Shown here: positions 35,927 through 45,632 of the stretch, piece after piece
Layout: each line of letters starts with the position of its first letter
Numbering within the stretch: the first letter of the stretch is position 1
Source: Rhizobium sp. GN54
GTDB taxonomy: Bacteria > Pseudomonadota > Alphaproteobacteria > Rhizobiales > Rhizobiaceae
Length of the DNA stretch: 64,000 bases
Assembly: GCF_021026345.1 (NCBI RefSeq)
Contig: NZ_JAJNCZ010000001.1
Location: 310,001 to 374,000, forward strand
Reading direction: 5' to 3'
The notes under the pieces: generated by a model
What the model saw: only the letters and a program-made list of their open reading frames with translations
What the model was told of the DNA's origin: nothing
Database searches by the model: none
Made by a program: the position numbers and the translations under genes

Positions 35927-37846
35927 TCAGCCGGCGACGCCGACGTCGATGCCCTTCTGGCCGAGCGCCCTGAACACCGTCGAGACGATGCCGGCGCGGT
36001 CAAGGCCCGCTTTCGCATACATCGCTTCCGGCTTGGCCTGTTCCATCCAGAGGTCGGGCAGAACCATCGGCCGCACCTTCAGGCCGGTCTCCAGCAGGCC
36101 CTCGAGGGCGAGGAACTGCAGCACGTGGCTGCCGAAGCCGCCGACGGAACCTTCCTCGATGGTGATCAGCACCTCGTGGTGGCGGGCGAGCTGGCGGATG
36201 AGGTCGTGGTCGAGCGGCTTGGCGAAGCGGGCGTCGGCGACGGTCGTCGGCAGCCCGGCGGCGTCGAGGTCCTCGGCCGCCAAAAGACAATCCGCAAGGC
36301 GCGTGCCGAACGACAGCAGCGCCACCTTGGAGCCCTGCTTGACGACGCGGCCCTTGCCGATCTGAAGGATTTCGCCGCGCACCGGCATGTCGACGCCGAC
36401 GCCCTCGCCGCGCGGATAGCGGAAGGAGATCGGGCCCTCGTCATAGGCCGCCGCCGTGCGCACCATGTGCTTCAGCTCCGCCTCGTCGGCGGCCGCCATC
36501 ACGACGAAGCCGGGCAGCGAGGCGAGGTAGGTCGTGTCGAACGAGCCCGCATGGGTCGGCCCGTCGGCCCCGACGAAGCCGGCGCGGTCGATCGGGAAGC
36601 GGACCGGCAGGCCCTGGATCGCCACGTCGTGCACCACCTGGTCGTAGGCGCGCTGCAGGAAGGTGGAGTAGAGGGCCGCGAACGGCTTGCAGCCTTCCGC
36701 CGCGAGCCCCGCCGCAAAGGTCACCGCGTGCTGCTCGGCAATCCCCACGTCGAACAGCCGGGCGGGATAGATGTCCCCGAACTTGTCGAGCCCGGTGCCG
36801 TTCGGCATGGCCGCGGTGATGGCGACGATCCTGTCGTCCTGCGCCGCTTCCCCGATCAGCGCCTCGGCGAAGACCGAGGTGTAGGAGGGGGCGTTCGGCT
36901 TGACCTTGGCCTGGGCGCCGGTGATCACGTCGAACTTGTTGACGCCGTGATACTTGTCGGCGGCGGCTTCGGCGGGCGCATAGCCCTTGCCCTTCTGCGT
37001 CACCACATGGATCAGCACCGGCCCCCGGGCGTTCTCGCGGACATTGCGCAGGACGGGCAGCAGGTGCTCGAAGGAATGGCCGTCGATCGGGCCGATATGG
37101 TAAAAGCCCATCTCCTCGAACAGCGTGCCGCCGGTGACATAGCCGCGGGCGTGTTCGACCGCGCGGGTAATCGCCCGGTCGACCGACTTGCCGAGATAGG
37201 CGGTCATCTTCTTGCCGAGTTCGCGGAAGCCCATATAGGTGCGGCCCGAGGCCAGCCTTGCCAGATAGGCGCTCATGGCGCCGGTCGGCGGGGCGATCGA
37301 CATGTCGTTGTCGTTCAGGATCACGATCAGGCGGGCATCGAGCGCGCCGGCATTGTTCAGCGCCTCGTAGGCCATGCCGGCCGACAGCGCCCCGTCGCCG
37401 ATCACCGCAATCACGTTGCGGTCGGCGCCGGAGAGGTCGGAGGCCACCGCCATGCCGAGACCGGCGGAGATGGAGGTCGAGGAGTGTGCTGCGCCGAAGG
37501 GATCGTATTCGCTCTCGGCGCGGCGGGTGAAGCCGGAAAGCCCGTCTTCCTGGCGCAATGTGCGGATCCGGTCGCGACGGCCGGTCAGGATCTTGTGCGG
37601 ATAGCACTGGTGGCCGACGTCGAAGATCAGCCGGTCATGCGGTGTGTTGAAGACCTTGTGGATCGCGATCGTCAGTTCGACGACGCCGAGACCCGCGCCG
37701 AGATGGCCGCCGGTCACCGAGACGGCGTCGATCATCTCGCTGCGCAGCTCGGCGGCGAGCTGGGGCAGGTCGCGATCGTCCACCTTCTTCAGATCTGCCG
37801 GGATGTGTACCTGATCGAGCAGTGGGGTGGCTGGCAATTGTCTCAC
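35927..37846 (-). CDS. dxs: 1-deoxy-D-xylulose-5-phosphate synthase
   Basis: A 639-residue thiamine-diphosphate enzyme. It joins pyruvate and glyceraldehyde-3-phosphate in the first step of the non-mevalonate isoprenoid pathway. Visible motifs are [12 protein letters not shown] (about 50), [17 protein letters not shown] (about 78), the ThDP-binding [18 protein letters not shown] (about 153-170) and [18 protein letters not shown] (about 370). Conservation begins at [10 protein letters not shown]; the GTG at 37846 just before it is my choice, though its ribosome-binding site is weak. The frame stays open to 38032, but that extension looks non-coding. In Rhizobiales dxs is often near xseB and tlyA; here both are displaced by inserted genes. 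Confidence 0.95.
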   Translation of the reverse strand: MRQLPATPLLDQVHIPADLKKVDDRDLPQLAAELRSEMIDAVSVTGGHLGAGLGVVELTIAIHKVFNTPHDRLIFDVGHQCYPHKILTGRRDRIRTLRQEDGLSGFTRRAESEYDPFGAAHSSTSISAGLGMAVASDLSGADRNVIAVIGDGALSAGMAYEALNNAGALDARLIVILNDNDMSIAPPTGAMSAYLARLASGRTYMGFRELGKKMTAYLGKSVDRAITRAVEHARGYVTGGTLFEEMGFYHIGPIDGHSFEHLLPVLRNVRENARGPVLIHVVTQKGKGYAPAEAAADKYHGVNKFDVITGAQAKVKPNAPSYTSVFAEALIGEAAQDDRIVAITAAMPNGTGLDKFGDIYPARLFDVGIAEQHAVTFAAGLAAEGCKPFAALYSTFLQRAYDQVVHDVAIQGLPVRFPIDRAGFVGADGPTHAGSFDTTYLASLPGFVVMAAADEAELKHMVRTAAAYDEGPISFRYPRGEGVGVDMPVRGEILQIGKGRVVKQGSKVALLSFGTRLADCLLAAEDLDAAGLPTTVADARFAKPLDHDLIRQLARHHEVLITIEEGSVGGFGSHVLQFLALEGLLETGLKVRPMVLPDLWMEQAKPEAMYAKAGLDRAGIVSTVFRALGQKGIDVGVAG

Positions 37847-38107
37847 TCTTGATGCGCTGTTGCGGGGCGGCGGTATCCTGCGCCCGGCACGGGCCGCACC
37901 ACCTGGAATTCTCTCTTGTCTGTCATTGCCGAATGCGGCGGGGTTTGCAACCTTGGAGCCAGAATAGATGCTTATGGCGGCCAAGGAAACATGACAGCGC
38001 GTCGCGGCGGCGGATGCTTCCTGGAGCCACAAGTAGGCATTGTCGGGGCAAAGCGCCAGCCCCGGATTATAGGGGCAGGGCGCTCGGGCGCTCCCTTGGG
38101 GCAGATG

Positions 38108-39031
38108 TTAGCTCTGCGGCAGCGGGATGAATTCCTCGTCGTCACCAGGCACGATGTCGAAGCGGCCCGTCCGCCACTCCTCCTTCGCCTGTTCGATCCG
38201 TTCCTTGGAAGAGGACACGAAGTTCCACCAGATGTGGCGCCGGGAGCCGAGCGCGGCACCGCCGAACAGCGACAGGTGACAGCCCGCCGGGCCCGCCTTC
38301 AGCGTGATCGCATCGCCCGGCCTGAAGACCAGGAGCCTGTCGGCGCCGAAGACGTCGCCGGCAACGTCGAGTTCGCCCGACAGCACGTAGACCGCGCGCT
38401 CCTCCCAGTCGGCGGCAAGCGGCGCGCTCGCGCCGGGGGCCAGCATCAGGTCGGTATAGAGCGTGTCGGAGGGCACCTTCACCGGAGAGCGGTAGCCCTC
38501 GTAGTGGCCGATGATGACGCGTCCCTGCATGCCGTCGGTGTCGAAAACCGGAAGTTCGTCGCGGGTCGAGTGGACGAAGGCGGGATCGATTTCCTCCTGG
38601 CCGTCGGGAAGCGCCAGCCAGGTCTGCAGGCCGGAGAGCCCGTGGGGATGGCCGCGCACGTTTTCGGGCGAACGCTCGGAATGCACGATGCCGCGGCCGG
38701 CGGTCATCAGGTTCAGGTCGCCCGGCCGGATGACCATCTCGGTTCCGAGGCTATCCCGGTGCTTGATTTCGCCGTCGAAGAGATAGGTGACGGTGGAAAG
38801 GCCGATATGGGGATGCGGACGCACGTCGATCGCGTCGCCTGCCTTGAAGAGCGCCGGCCCCATGCGGTCGAAGAAGATGAAGGGGCCGACGAGCCGCCGC
38901 TTGGCGGTGGGCAGCGCCCGGCGCACTTCGAAGCCGCCGAGATCGCTCGTACGCGGAATGATCAGGTGTTCCAGCGCGTTGCAGGCGGCTGCGTCGCCAG
39001 CGACGGGGTCCGGCCCCGGGAAAAAGCTCAT
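38108..39031 (-). CDS. Pirin family protein
   Basis: A 307-residue bicupin of the pirin family. The N-terminal metal-binding cupin is visible as GPFIFFDRMGPA, VRPHPHIGLSTVTYLFDGEI and IVHSERSPE, with His residues and Glu as ligands; the C-terminal cupin is less conserved. Some bacterial pirins oxidise quercetin-like flavonols, others modulate enzyme complexes; no specific role can be read here. It lies 93 bases downstream of an HxlR regulator gene on the same strand, so the two may be co-transcribed or the regulator may control it. Confidence 0.93.
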   Translation of the reverse strand: MSFFPGPDPVAGDAAACNALEHLIIPRTSDLGGFEVRRALPTAKRRLVGPFIFFDRMGPALFKAGDAIDVRPHPHIGLSTVTYLFDGEIKHRDSLGTEMVIRPGDLNLMTAGRGIVHSERSPENVRGHPHGLSGLQTWLALPDGQEEIDPAFVHSTRDELPVFDTDGMQGRVIIGHYEGYRSPVKVPSDTLYTDLMLAPGASAPLAADWEERAVYVLSGELDVAGDVFGADRLLVFRPGDAITLKAGPAGCHLSLFGGAALGSRRHIWWNFVSSSKERIEQAKEEWRTGRFDIVPGDDEEFIPLPQS

Positions 39032-39124
39032 GATGTTTGCTCCCTTGCCACGGTCTGCCTGCAGTCAACAGGACCCTGCCGACCGTTGCAAGGGACTTGC
39101 CGGCGATTGCCCTTCGCCTTTACG

Positions 39125-39523
39125 TCAGGCGGAGGGCTGCGGCACCGATTGCTGGTCGAAGCTCTGCTGCGCCTTTTCGATCTCGTCGCTGTTCTCGCGC
39201 ACCCAGTCGACGAGTTCGCTGACCGGCTTCAGGAGCTTGAACCCGAGCGGGGTCAGCGCATAGTCGACACGCGGCGGAATGGTCGCGAACATCGTCCGCG
39301 TCACCAGACCGTCGCGCTCCAGGTGGCGCAGGGTCAGCGTCAGCATCCGCTGGGAAATGCCGTTCACCAGCTTCTTTAGTTCGTTGAAGCGAAGGGCGCC
39401 ATCGCTGAGCGTCTCGATGACCGAGAGCGACCACTTGTCGCCCACGCGGTCCAGAATTTCACGGCTGCCGCTGCGGGCGGCGACGACATTGCGACGTTCG
39501 GAAGAGGGGTGATGAGAAAGCAT
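39125..39523 (-). CDS. HxlR-family transcriptional regulator
   Basis: A 132-residue winged helix-turn-helix protein with the HxlR core: ILDRVGDKWSLSVIETLSDGALRFNEL (about 23-50), ISQRMLTLTLRHLERDGLV (about 57-75) and VDYALTPLGFKLL. The usual cysteine before DRVGDKW is replaced (SREILDRV), so a thiol-based electrophile sensor of the YodB type is unlikely. ATG 39523 is chosen; the upstream in-frame extension to 39649 is not HxlR-like. It probably regulates itself and the downstream pirin gene. Confidence 0.93.
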   Translation of the reverse strand: MLSHHPSSERRNVVAARSGSREILDRVGDKWSLSVIETLSDGALRFNELKKLVNGISQRMLTLTLRHLERDGLVTRTMFATIPPRVDYALTPLGFKLLKPVSELVDWVRENSDEIEKAQQSFDQQSVPQPSA

Positions 39524-39998
39524 GCTGTGGCCTTGTGAATGGCTTGAGACGAATTGGGCGGTTTGAAATAGGCGTGACGGTCGGATCGGAACGGTATGCC
39601 TTGCTGTCGGTCCAGCTTGGGAGGTCGCCGGATTTTCTGCTGAATGCATCCATCCTTTCCAGCCGTCGTTTAGTTCCCCGAAACATTGCGTTTATTGCGT
39701 GCACCGGTTTCCCGGATGCAATCCATTAGAGCACACCCATTTAATGAGGGGACTCCATATGTGGGTACTACATGAGATTTCCGGACAGGTTTTGCAAGCC
39801 CCCGAAATGGCAAGAGGCAAATTTAGCGTAGCCGGAAGCCGGCCGGGCAGGGGTGCGATCACGGCCGCGGGATCGCGCGGAACGCTCGAAAATCTGGCCT
39901 TCGATCCGGAGTGCCCAGGCGTCGAAACGGAGACTTCGGCGTACGAATGACACAGGGTCACGATTCTGTGACTCGGGCCGTTCTGCGCCCGAAGCGCG
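39524..39998. other. 475-base gap without a supportable gene
   Basis: It lies between the HxlR gene and xseB. The centre (39640-39830) is noticeably more AT-rich than the surroundings and probably contains the HxlR promoter. A short plus-strand frame of 83 codons (39699-39950) has no ribosome-binding site or recognisable protein features. I see no repeat or RNA structure. Confidence 0.5.
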
Positions 39999-40253
39999 TC
40001 AGCCGTTGTCGAGGGGCTCGACGCCTTGCGGGTTTCCGGCGCGGTCGATCCGAATCTTCTCGATCCGGTTCTCGGCTGCGTTCAGGAGCGTCTCGCAGTG
40101 CTTCTTGAGCGCTTCGCCGCGCTCATAGATCTCGATCGACTTGTCGAGCGGCACGTCGCCGCGTTCCAGCGCCGCCACGATCTTCTCCAGCTCTTCCACG
40201 GCCTGCTCGAACGACAGCGCGGAGACCTCCGCTGCGGGGATGGACGATGTCAT
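39999..40253 (-). CDS. xseB: Exodeoxyribonuclease VII small subunit
   Basis: An 84-residue protein with the XseB pattern [33 protein letters not shown] (key part LEKIVxxLExGxxxLDxSIxxYExG). It assembles with XseA to degrade single-stranded DNA. The frame stays open far upstream through the histone-deacetylase gene, but the ATG at 40253, two bases after that gene's stop, starts the family domain ([15 protein letters not shown]). It is translationally coupled or tightly linked to the upstream gene; xseA is not in the window. Confidence 0.95.
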   Translation of the reverse strand: MTSSIPAAEVSALSFEQAVEELEKIVAALERGDVPLDKSIEIYERGEALKKHCETLLNAAENRIEKIRIDRAGNPQGVEPLDNG

Positions 40254-40255
40254 GG

Positions 40256-41182
40256 TCAGCCTCTCATCAACCGGAAAATGTGGGTGGCCGCCGATTCGGC
40301 CAGTCCCTGCAGGTCGTAGCCGCCCTCCAGCACGCTGACCACCCGGTTCGACGCGGAACGCTCCGCGATCTCCATCAGCTTCGCGGTCGCCCAGTCGAAG
40401 TCGTCGGCGACGAGATGGAGCTGGGCGAGGGGGTCGCGGTGGTGGGCGTCGAAGCCGGCGGAGATCACGATCAGGTCCGGCCGGAAATCCGCGACCCGCG
40501 GCAGCACGCGGCTGCGGAAGGCTTCGCGAAAATGGTCGCTGCCGGTCTCGGGTGAAAGCGGCGCGTTGACGATGTTGCCGGCTCCCGTCTCGTCCTTCGC
40601 GCCGGTGCCGGGATAGAGCGGCATCTGGTGGGTGGAGCAGAACAGCACCGAGGGATCGTCGAAGAAGATGTCCTGCGTGCCGTTGCCGTGATGGACGTCC
40701 CAGTCGACGATGGCGACGCGCTCGGCGCCGTGCGCCTTCTGGGCGTGGCGGGCGGCGATGGCGGCGTTGTTGAAGAAGCAGAAGCCCATCGCCCTGTTCT
40801 TCTCGGCGTGGTGGCCGGGCGGCCGTGCCGCGACGAAGACGTTGTCGGCCTCGCCGGAAAAGACCGCGTCGACCGCCGCGATCGCCCCGCCGACGCCGCT
40901 CAGCGCCGCCTGCAGGCTCGCCGGGCTCGCATAGGTGTCGGCCTCGAAATGGTTGATGCCTTCCTCCGGGATCACGTCCATCACGGAGCGCAGGTGCGCT
41001 TCCGGATGGGCGAGCAGCACGAAATCCTCGTTCGCCTGCTCGGCCTTCCGCCGCACCAGCGGCTGGAACCGGTCGTGCTCGAGCGCGAGGTTGAGCGCCC
41101 GCAGGCGGTCGGGCCGCTCCGGATGCCCTTCCGGCGTCTCGTGCTGGAGGAAGATCGGGTTCTCGAAGAGGATCGTCGTCAT
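40256..41182 (-). CDS. Histone deacetylase-family (acetylpolyamine amidohydrolase-like) protein
   Basis: A 308-residue zinc hydrolase of the arginase/deacetylase fold. It shows [13 protein letters not shown] (about 15-27), the His pair [20 protein letters not shown] (about 122-141), the zinc site [12 protein letters not shown] (about 163-174) and [14 protein letters not shown] (about 250-263). Bacterial members deacetylate polyamines or small molecules, or proteins. It sits directly upstream of xseB (gap of two bases), a conserved pairing in alphaproteobacteria (recalled). The biological substrate is unknown. Confidence 0.93.
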   Translation of the reverse strand: MTTILFENPIFLQHETPEGHPERPDRLRALNLALEHDRFQPLVRRKAEQANEDFVLLAHPEAHLRSVMDVIPEEGINHFEADTYASPASLQAALSGVGGAIAAVDAVFSGEADNVFVAARPPGHHAEKNRAMGFCFFNNAAIAARHAQKAHGAERVAIVDWDVHHGNGTQDIFFDDPSVLFCSTHQMPLYPGTGAKDETGAGNIVNAPLSPETGSDHFREAFRSRVLPRVADFRPDLIVISAGFDAHHRDPLAQLHLVADDFDWATAKLMEIAERSASNRVVSVLEGGYDLQGLAESAATHIFRLMRG

Positions 41183-41286
41183 CGTCAGACGCTACCCTTT
41201 GTCCCGGGACCGGTCCACGGGAAATGGCGCAGCGGCACGTGCTTTTCAACAATAGCCCGTGCCCGTCCTATCCGCGGCGCCCGCAC

Positions 41287-41850
41287 TCAGGTGCGCGCCG
41301 GCAGCAGCGGATAGCCGGCAAGGACGGCGCGTCCCGCCAGCATCGCCACGAAAGCCTTGATCAGGTCGCCGGGGATGAAGATGAGCGAGGCCGCGGCGAT
41401 CTCCATGAAGGCCTTGCCGCTCGAATGGGCCAGCCAGGCGATGCCGAGAAGATAGACGACGCCGATGCCGCCGACGATGGCGGCGGTGAGGAAGGAGAGC
41501 AGTTGCGCCAGTTCCGGCTGCGCCTCGCGCTCGAGCCGCTCGGCGATCAGCCCGGTGACGAAGGCGCCGGCGACCCAGCCGGCGAGATATCCGGCGGTCG
41601 GCCCGACGAAGACCGCAAGCCCGCCGCGTCCGCCCGAAAGCACCGGCAGGCCGATCGCGACCAGCAGCAGCACCAGCAGCACAGCCGCCGCTCCGCGCCT
41701 GGCGCCGAGGATGCACCCGGCCAGCATGACGCCCAGCGACTGCGCGGTGATCGGAACCGGGATGAAGCCGAGCGTGAAGGGCGGCACGAGGCCGAGCGCC
41801 ACGATGATCGCGGCGAACAGCGCGACGAGGACGAGATCCCTGGTGCTCAT
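41287..41850 (-). CDS. bioY: Biotin transporter substrate-specificity component
   Basis: A 187-residue integral membrane protein, the S component of an ECF biotin importer. Six hydrophobic segments are visible. Family motifs are IPVPITAQSLGVMLAGCILGARRG (key IPVPITxQ) near residues 30-53, VGPTAGYLAGW (about 82-92) and the C-terminal FIPGDLIKAFVAML. It works with BioM (ATPase) and BioN (T component) encoded immediately upstream, 30 bases away on the same strand. I found no BioR-type TTATMKATAA operator near the operon start. Confidence 0.96.
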   Translation of the reverse strand: MSTRDLVLVALFAAIIVALGLVPPFTLGFIPVPITAQSLGVMLAGCILGARRGAAAVLLVLLLVAIGLPVLSGGRGGLAVFVGPTAGYLAGWVAGAFVTGLIAERLEREAQPELAQLLSFLTAAIVGGIGVVYLLGIAWLAHSSGKAFMEIAAASLIFIPGDLIKAFVAMLAGRAVLAGYPLLPART

Positions 41851-41880
41851 GGTGAAAATCCCTTCGCTGTTGCTCTGCGT

Positions 41881-42486
41881 CTATTGCCGCCGAAAGCCGC
41901 GAGCGTCAATCGCCATCGCGATCGTGTCGGCGTCCTTCAGCGTCAGGATGATCAACGGCACCAGGACGCCGAGCGGGCGCACGCGCAGGCCGCGGGCGCG
42001 ATGGGCCTCGCGGATGTCGCCGTAGCGCGCCAGGATCTCCGGCACGAACCGTAGCACCAGTCCGACCGCAAGGCTGACGTCGGCGGCGCGAACGAAGCCG
42101 AAGCGCTCGAGCGGGCGCAGCAGGCGGGTGATCTCGTCCATGAAGGCGGAGATCGTCGTCGTCGCCGTCACCGCCGCGGCCAGCAGCACCAGCGCCCCGA
42201 GCCGGAACAGCACGGCGAGCGCTTCGGCGAGGCTGTGAAAGACGTAATTGGCGACGGCGACGAGAAGGACGGTGAAGAGCACGAACCGCACACGGCGGAA
42301 GGCTTCGGAACGCGCGATACCGGTCGAGGCATAGAGCCCGGCAGCGATGATGGCCGCCGCCGCCAGCGCCCAGGGATTTTCGACGAGGAACAGCGCCACT
42401 GCCGCCAGAAACAGCAGGATCAGTTTCAGCCGGGCCGAGGCGCGGTGAAGCGGCGTGTCGCCGGCAATGTCGAGGCCCGTCAGCAT
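41881..42486 (-). CDS. bioN: Biotin ECF transporter T component
   Basis: A 201-residue membrane protein with about five hydrophobic segments. The coupling region of ECF T components is visible as EAHRARGLR (about 160-168) and MAIDARGF at the C-terminus; both are ARG signatures that contact the ATPase. It links BioM ATP hydrolysis to BioY. Its start overlaps the bioM stop by seven bases, so translation is coupled. Confidence 0.95.
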   Translation of the reverse strand: MLTGLDIAGDTPLHRASARLKLILLFLAAVALFLVENPWALAAAAIIAAGLYASTGIARSEAFRRVRFVLFTVLLVAVANYVFHSLAEALAVLFRLGALVLLAAAVTATTTISAFMDEITRLLRPLERFGFVRAADVSLAVGLVLRFVPEILARYGDIREAHRARGLRVRPLGVLVPLIILTLKDADTIAMAIDARGFRRQ

Positions 42487-43160
42487 CCGACGATCCCGCG
42501 ATAGGCGCGCACCGCCTCCGATGGCGAGGCGTCCGCTTCGAGCCGGCCCTCGTGGAACAGGAGCACGCGGTCGAAGCCGTCGAGAAGCGGCAGGTCGTGG
42601 GTGATCACGATCGCCTGTTCGGGAAGGTCCGCGATGGTCTTCTCGATCAGGCGGCGGTTCTTCAGGTCGAGCTGGTTAGTCGGCTCGTCGAGGATGAGCA
42701 CGTCGGGGCCGGTGACGAGCACGCTGGCGATGGCCGCAAGCTGCGTCTCCCCGCCGGAAAGCTCATGGATGCGGCGCCCGGCCAGGTGGGTGATCCGGAA
42801 GCGCTCGAGCACCGCCTCCGTCCGCGCCGAAATCTCTTCCTTCGACAGCCCGCGGTTCTTCAGCCCGAAGGCGATGTCCTCGGACAGCACCGGCAGGATC
42901 ATCTGGTGCTGCGGGTTCTGGAAGATGAAGCCGGCCCGGCCGCGCACCGCAGCCTCGTCCTTCACCGTGTCGAGCCCGCCGACGGTGACCTGACCGGCGG
43001 TGGGGCGCAGGAGCCCGTTGATCAGCCGGGCGAACGTGGTCTTGCCGGAGCCGTTCAGCCCGATGATGCCGATGCGCCGTTCGCAGAGCCGGAGCGAGAG
43101 CGGATGCAGCGCCGGCCGCCCGGCAAAGCTGACCGAAGCCCCGCTGAATACGATGTCCAA
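42480..43160 (-). CDS. bioM: Biotin ECF transporter ATPase
   Basis: A 226-residue ABC ATPase. Walker A is GLNGSGKTT (about 34-42), the Q-loop lies in FIFQNPQHQM, the signature is ELSGGETQLAAIASVL (about 137-152), Walker B is VLILDEPTNQLD, and the switch His is in VITHD. It energises biotin uptake with BioN and BioY. First gene of the bioMNY operon, divergent from the AlkX-like gene with 100 bases between; those bases should carry both promoters. Confidence 0.95.
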   Translation of the reverse strand: MDIVFSGASVSFAGRPALHPLSLRLCERRIGIIGLNGSGKTTFARLINGLLRPTAGQVTVGGLDTVKDEAAVRGRAGFIFQNPQHQMILPVLSEDIAFGLKNRGLSKEEISARTEAVLERFRITHLAGRRIHELSGGETQLAAIASVLVTGPDVLILDEPTNQLDLKNRRLIEKTIADLPEQAIVITHDLPLLDGFDRVLLFHEGRLEADASPSEAVRAYRGIVGC

Positions 43161-43260
43161 GAGCCACTCCCGCGCCGCTGAGGTGACGGAGCTATAGCCA
43201 CTTCACCGGGCGAAGGAAACCGGGTTGGAAGGCGTGGGAAAATAAGCCTATCATGCAGGC

Positions 43261-44448
43261 ATGACGATTCTGGTGAAGAACAGCGACGCGCGGCGGATCT
43301 TCCTGGCCAAGCAGGGGCTCTGTGCGGCGCCGGGCCGCATGCTGGGTAAGCCCGGGCTGCTGCAGCTCATCCACGACATCGGCTTCGTGCAGGTCGACAG
43401 CATCGCCACCGTCGAGCGCGCCCATCACCAGATCCTGTTTTCGCGCAACCAGACCTATCGCCGTGAACATCTCGCCGACCTGCTCGAGAAGGACGGTGAA
43501 CTCTTCGAGAACTGGACGCACGACGCCTCGATCATCCCGAGCGCCTTCTATCCCTACTGGAAGCACAAGTTTCGCCGCGAGAACGACGCCATCCTGAACC
43601 GCTGGCGCCGCTGGCAGGGGGAGGGGTTCGATGCGAGTTTCGAGGAGACCTATCGCCATATCGCCGAGCGCGGCGCGGTGCTCTCGCGCGAACTGAAGGC
43701 AGCCGAGCACGAATCCGGCGGCTGGTGGAACTGGCATCCGAGCAAGACCGCGCTGGAATATCTTTGGCGCACCGGCAAGGTGGCGATCGCAAGGCGGGAG
43801 AATTTCCAGAAGGTCTACGATCTCGCCGAGCGGGTGCTGCCGCAGCACCATCACGAGCATGAGGTGGATCACGAGGCGTTCGTCGACTGGGCCTGCCGCA
43901 GCGCGCTGACGCGGCTCGGCTTTGCAACCCACGGCGAGATTGCCGCCTTCTGGGACCTCGTCACGCCGGACGAGGCGAAGGCCTGGGTCGGAGCCCATGC
44001 CGACGAATTGCGGCCGATCCTGGTCGAGCCTGTCGACGGCGGCAAGCCGCGACCGTCCCACGCCTTTGCCGATTTCGCAGGGCTGCTGGAGACCGCGCCG
44101 GAGCCGCCGGGCCGGCTGCGCGTGCTCTCCCCCTTCGATCCGCTGATCCGGGACCGCAACCGCACGGAACGGCTGTTCGCCTTCGTCTACCGCATCGAGG
44201 TCTTCGTCCCGGAGCCGAAACGGCAATACGGTTACTACGTCTTCCCGCTTCTGGAAGGCGATCGCCTGATCGGCCGCATCGACATGAAGGCGGATCGCAA
44301 GGCGGGCGAACTGACCGTCCGGAAGCTCTGGCTGGAGCCCGGTGTCAGGGCCTCGGCGGGCCGGCTGGAGCGGCTGGAAGCGGAACTCGCGCGCCTCGCC
44401 CGTTTCACCGGGGTGGAAGAGGTGCGCTACCTCGACGGCTGGCGATAG
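43261..44448 (+). CDS. AlkX/YcaQ-type DNA glycosylase (winged-helix family)
   Basis: A 395-residue protein of the HTH_42/AlkZ superfamily. The catalytic motif is Q44-V-D46 in FVQVDSIATVERAHHQILFSR (key QVDSI), the Q-x-D form of E. coli YcaQ/AlkX rather than the Q-x-Q of AlkZ. Other landmarks are ENWTHDASIIPSAFYPYW (about 83-100) and SPFDPLIRDRNRTERLFAF (about 292-310). AlkX removes alkylated bases and unhooks interstrand crosslinks, so a role in alkylation repair is likely. ATG 43261 is used. It is convergent with a sulfotransferase-like gene. Confidence 0.92.
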   Translation: MTILVKNSDARRIFLAKQGLCAAPGRMLGKPGLLQLIHDIGFVQVDSIATVERAHHQILFSRNQTYRREHLADLLEKDGELFENWTHDASIIPSAFYPYWKHKFRRENDAILNRWRRWQGEGFDASFEETYRHIAERGAVLSRELKAAEHESGGWWNWHPSKTALEYLWRTGKVAIARRENFQKVYDLAERVLPQHHHEHEVDHEAFVDWACRSALTRLGFATHGEIAAFWDLVTPDEAKAWVGAHADELRPILVEPVDGGKPRPSHAFADFAGLLETAPEPPGRLRVLSPFDPLIRDRNRTERLFAFVYRIEVFVPEPKRQYGYYVFPLLEGDRLIGRIDMKADRKAGELTVRKLWLEPGVRASAGRLERLEAELARLARFTGVEEVRYLDGWR

Positions 44449-44474
44449 ATTCAACGCCAGCCCGGGCCTCATCT

Positions 44475-45596
44475 TCAGAACCGCACCCGTTTGCGGATCT
44501 TGCGCCAGCGCACAAGCAGGCGCTTTCCCATGTTGAGCGCGGCAAGCGGCGGATAGCTCTTCTTCGTCTTCTTCAACGCCGCCTGGAGGAGTTCCTGCAC
44601 ATCCGGAATGGCGCGCAGCGCCTCGTCGTCATAATAGGTGAAGGTGGCCGTTCCCCTGCCGAACAGCGATTTGCCGGAGGGGCGCGGATGCATCCGGCCG
44701 CGCAGCACCGTCATCAGCCGCCGCTCGACCGTCCGGAAACTGCGCGACTTGCGCGGCAGGGACAGCGTGCGCCGTGCCGGCGCCCCGGCCTTGGACATCG
44801 TCTCGATGATCCGCGCCTTTTCCTCCGGCGTGAACAGGAAGCGCATGACCACGCCGATATGGACCGCCCTGCGGCTGTTCGCCTTTCCGGTGGGAAAGTT
44901 GCTCTCCTTGGCCAGGAGCCGGATGAACTCGGTCAGTTCGATCGGCAGCCGCTCGTTCGTCGAGGGGCGGGTCGGCTGCATGTCGTGGATATCGAGCGCC
45001 GTCTGCAGGAAATAGGAATAGATGTCCAGCTTGTCCCGGCGGATCTCCTCGTAGAGCAGGACCTTGTAGTCCACGCCGGGCAGCGAGGCGACGGGGCGGA
45101 TCTCCCTGAGCGGGTTCATGAAGGTCGCGCGCAGCGGCGAGCGCAGCGGTTTCTCCATCCATTTCGGCAGGCTCGGTGCGGAGCCCATGCTCGCCTTCTG
45201 CGCCCAGAACGAATAGATCGTGTCGAGCGGGTCGCGAAGCGTATAGACGACCGAGAGCCGGCGGCTGCCGATGATGTCGCCGATCGCCTGGAAGTGCTCC
45301 TTCTTCCACCGCCGGAACCCTTCAGAGGAGAGCAGGATGTCGAGCCCCTCGCGGTCCGCCCGCTGCAGCACCTTCATGAAGTCGGCATAGGCGGGGCCTT
45401 CCCGCTTCACGAACTGGGTCTCGTGGTCGGAGAGGTCGTGATGGGCGATGCCCACCCGCTCGCCGATCACCGGATAGAGCCAGCCGCGCTTCAGGAGCGC
45501 CTCGACATTGTCGTGGAAGTTCGCCTGCATATAGGTGGTCGCGGTCTTGTGAGGACCGATGTGCATCACTAGACGAAGGGGGCGGTCGTGCTTCAT
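44475..45596 (-). CDS. P-loop sulfotransferase-like protein
   Basis: A 373-residue cytoplasmic protein. The N-terminal MHIGPHKTATTYMQ (residues 11-24) resembles the 5'-phosphosulfate-binding loop of PAPS-dependent sulfotransferases, and VVYTLRDPLDTIYSFWAQK (key LRDPLDTIYS, about 120-132) fits the 3'-phosphate-binding strand-helix. The C-terminal 120 residues are basic (RRTLSLPRKSRSF, MGKRLLVRWRKIRKRVRF). Whether it is an active carbohydrate or other sulfotransferase, and its acceptor, are unknown. It is the only such gene seen; no PAPS-synthesis or polysaccharide cluster adjoins. It lies 36 bases downstream of ribB on the same strand. Confidence 0.75.
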   Translation of the reverse strand: MKHDRPLRLVMHIGPHKTATTYMQANFHDNVEALLKRGWLYPVIGERVGIAHHDLSDHETQFVKREGPAYADFMKVLQRADREGLDILLSSEGFRRWKKEHFQAIGDIIGSRRLSVVYTLRDPLDTIYSFWAQKASMGSAPSLPKWMEKPLRSPLRATFMNPLREIRPVASLPGVDYKVLLYEEIRRDKLDIYSYFLQTALDIHDMQPTRPSTNERLPIELTEFIRLLAKESNFPTGKANSRRAVHIGVVMRFLFTPEEKARIIETMSKAGAPARRTLSLPRKSRSFRTVERRLMTVLRGRMHPRPSGKSLFGRGTATFTYYDDEALRAIPDVQELLQAALKKTKKSYPPLAALNMGKRLLVRWRKIRKRVRF

Positions 45597-45632
45597 GCAG
45601 ACTCTGGAGCGATCGAGCGAGGGGGTATTTCG

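Noticed and set aside
37847-38032. An N-terminal extension of dxs by 62 codons
   Set aside because: Conservation of the family begins at [10 protein letters not shown], and the extension is Arg/Ala/Ser-rich without features.
39699-39950. An 83-codon plus-strand frame in the HxlR-xseB gap
   Set aside because: No ribosome-binding site and no protein-like pattern; codon use is unlike neighbouring genes.
43161-43260. A BioR operator in front of bioMNY
   Set aside because: I looked for TTATMKATAA; the closest string, GAGCTATAGCCA, does not fit.
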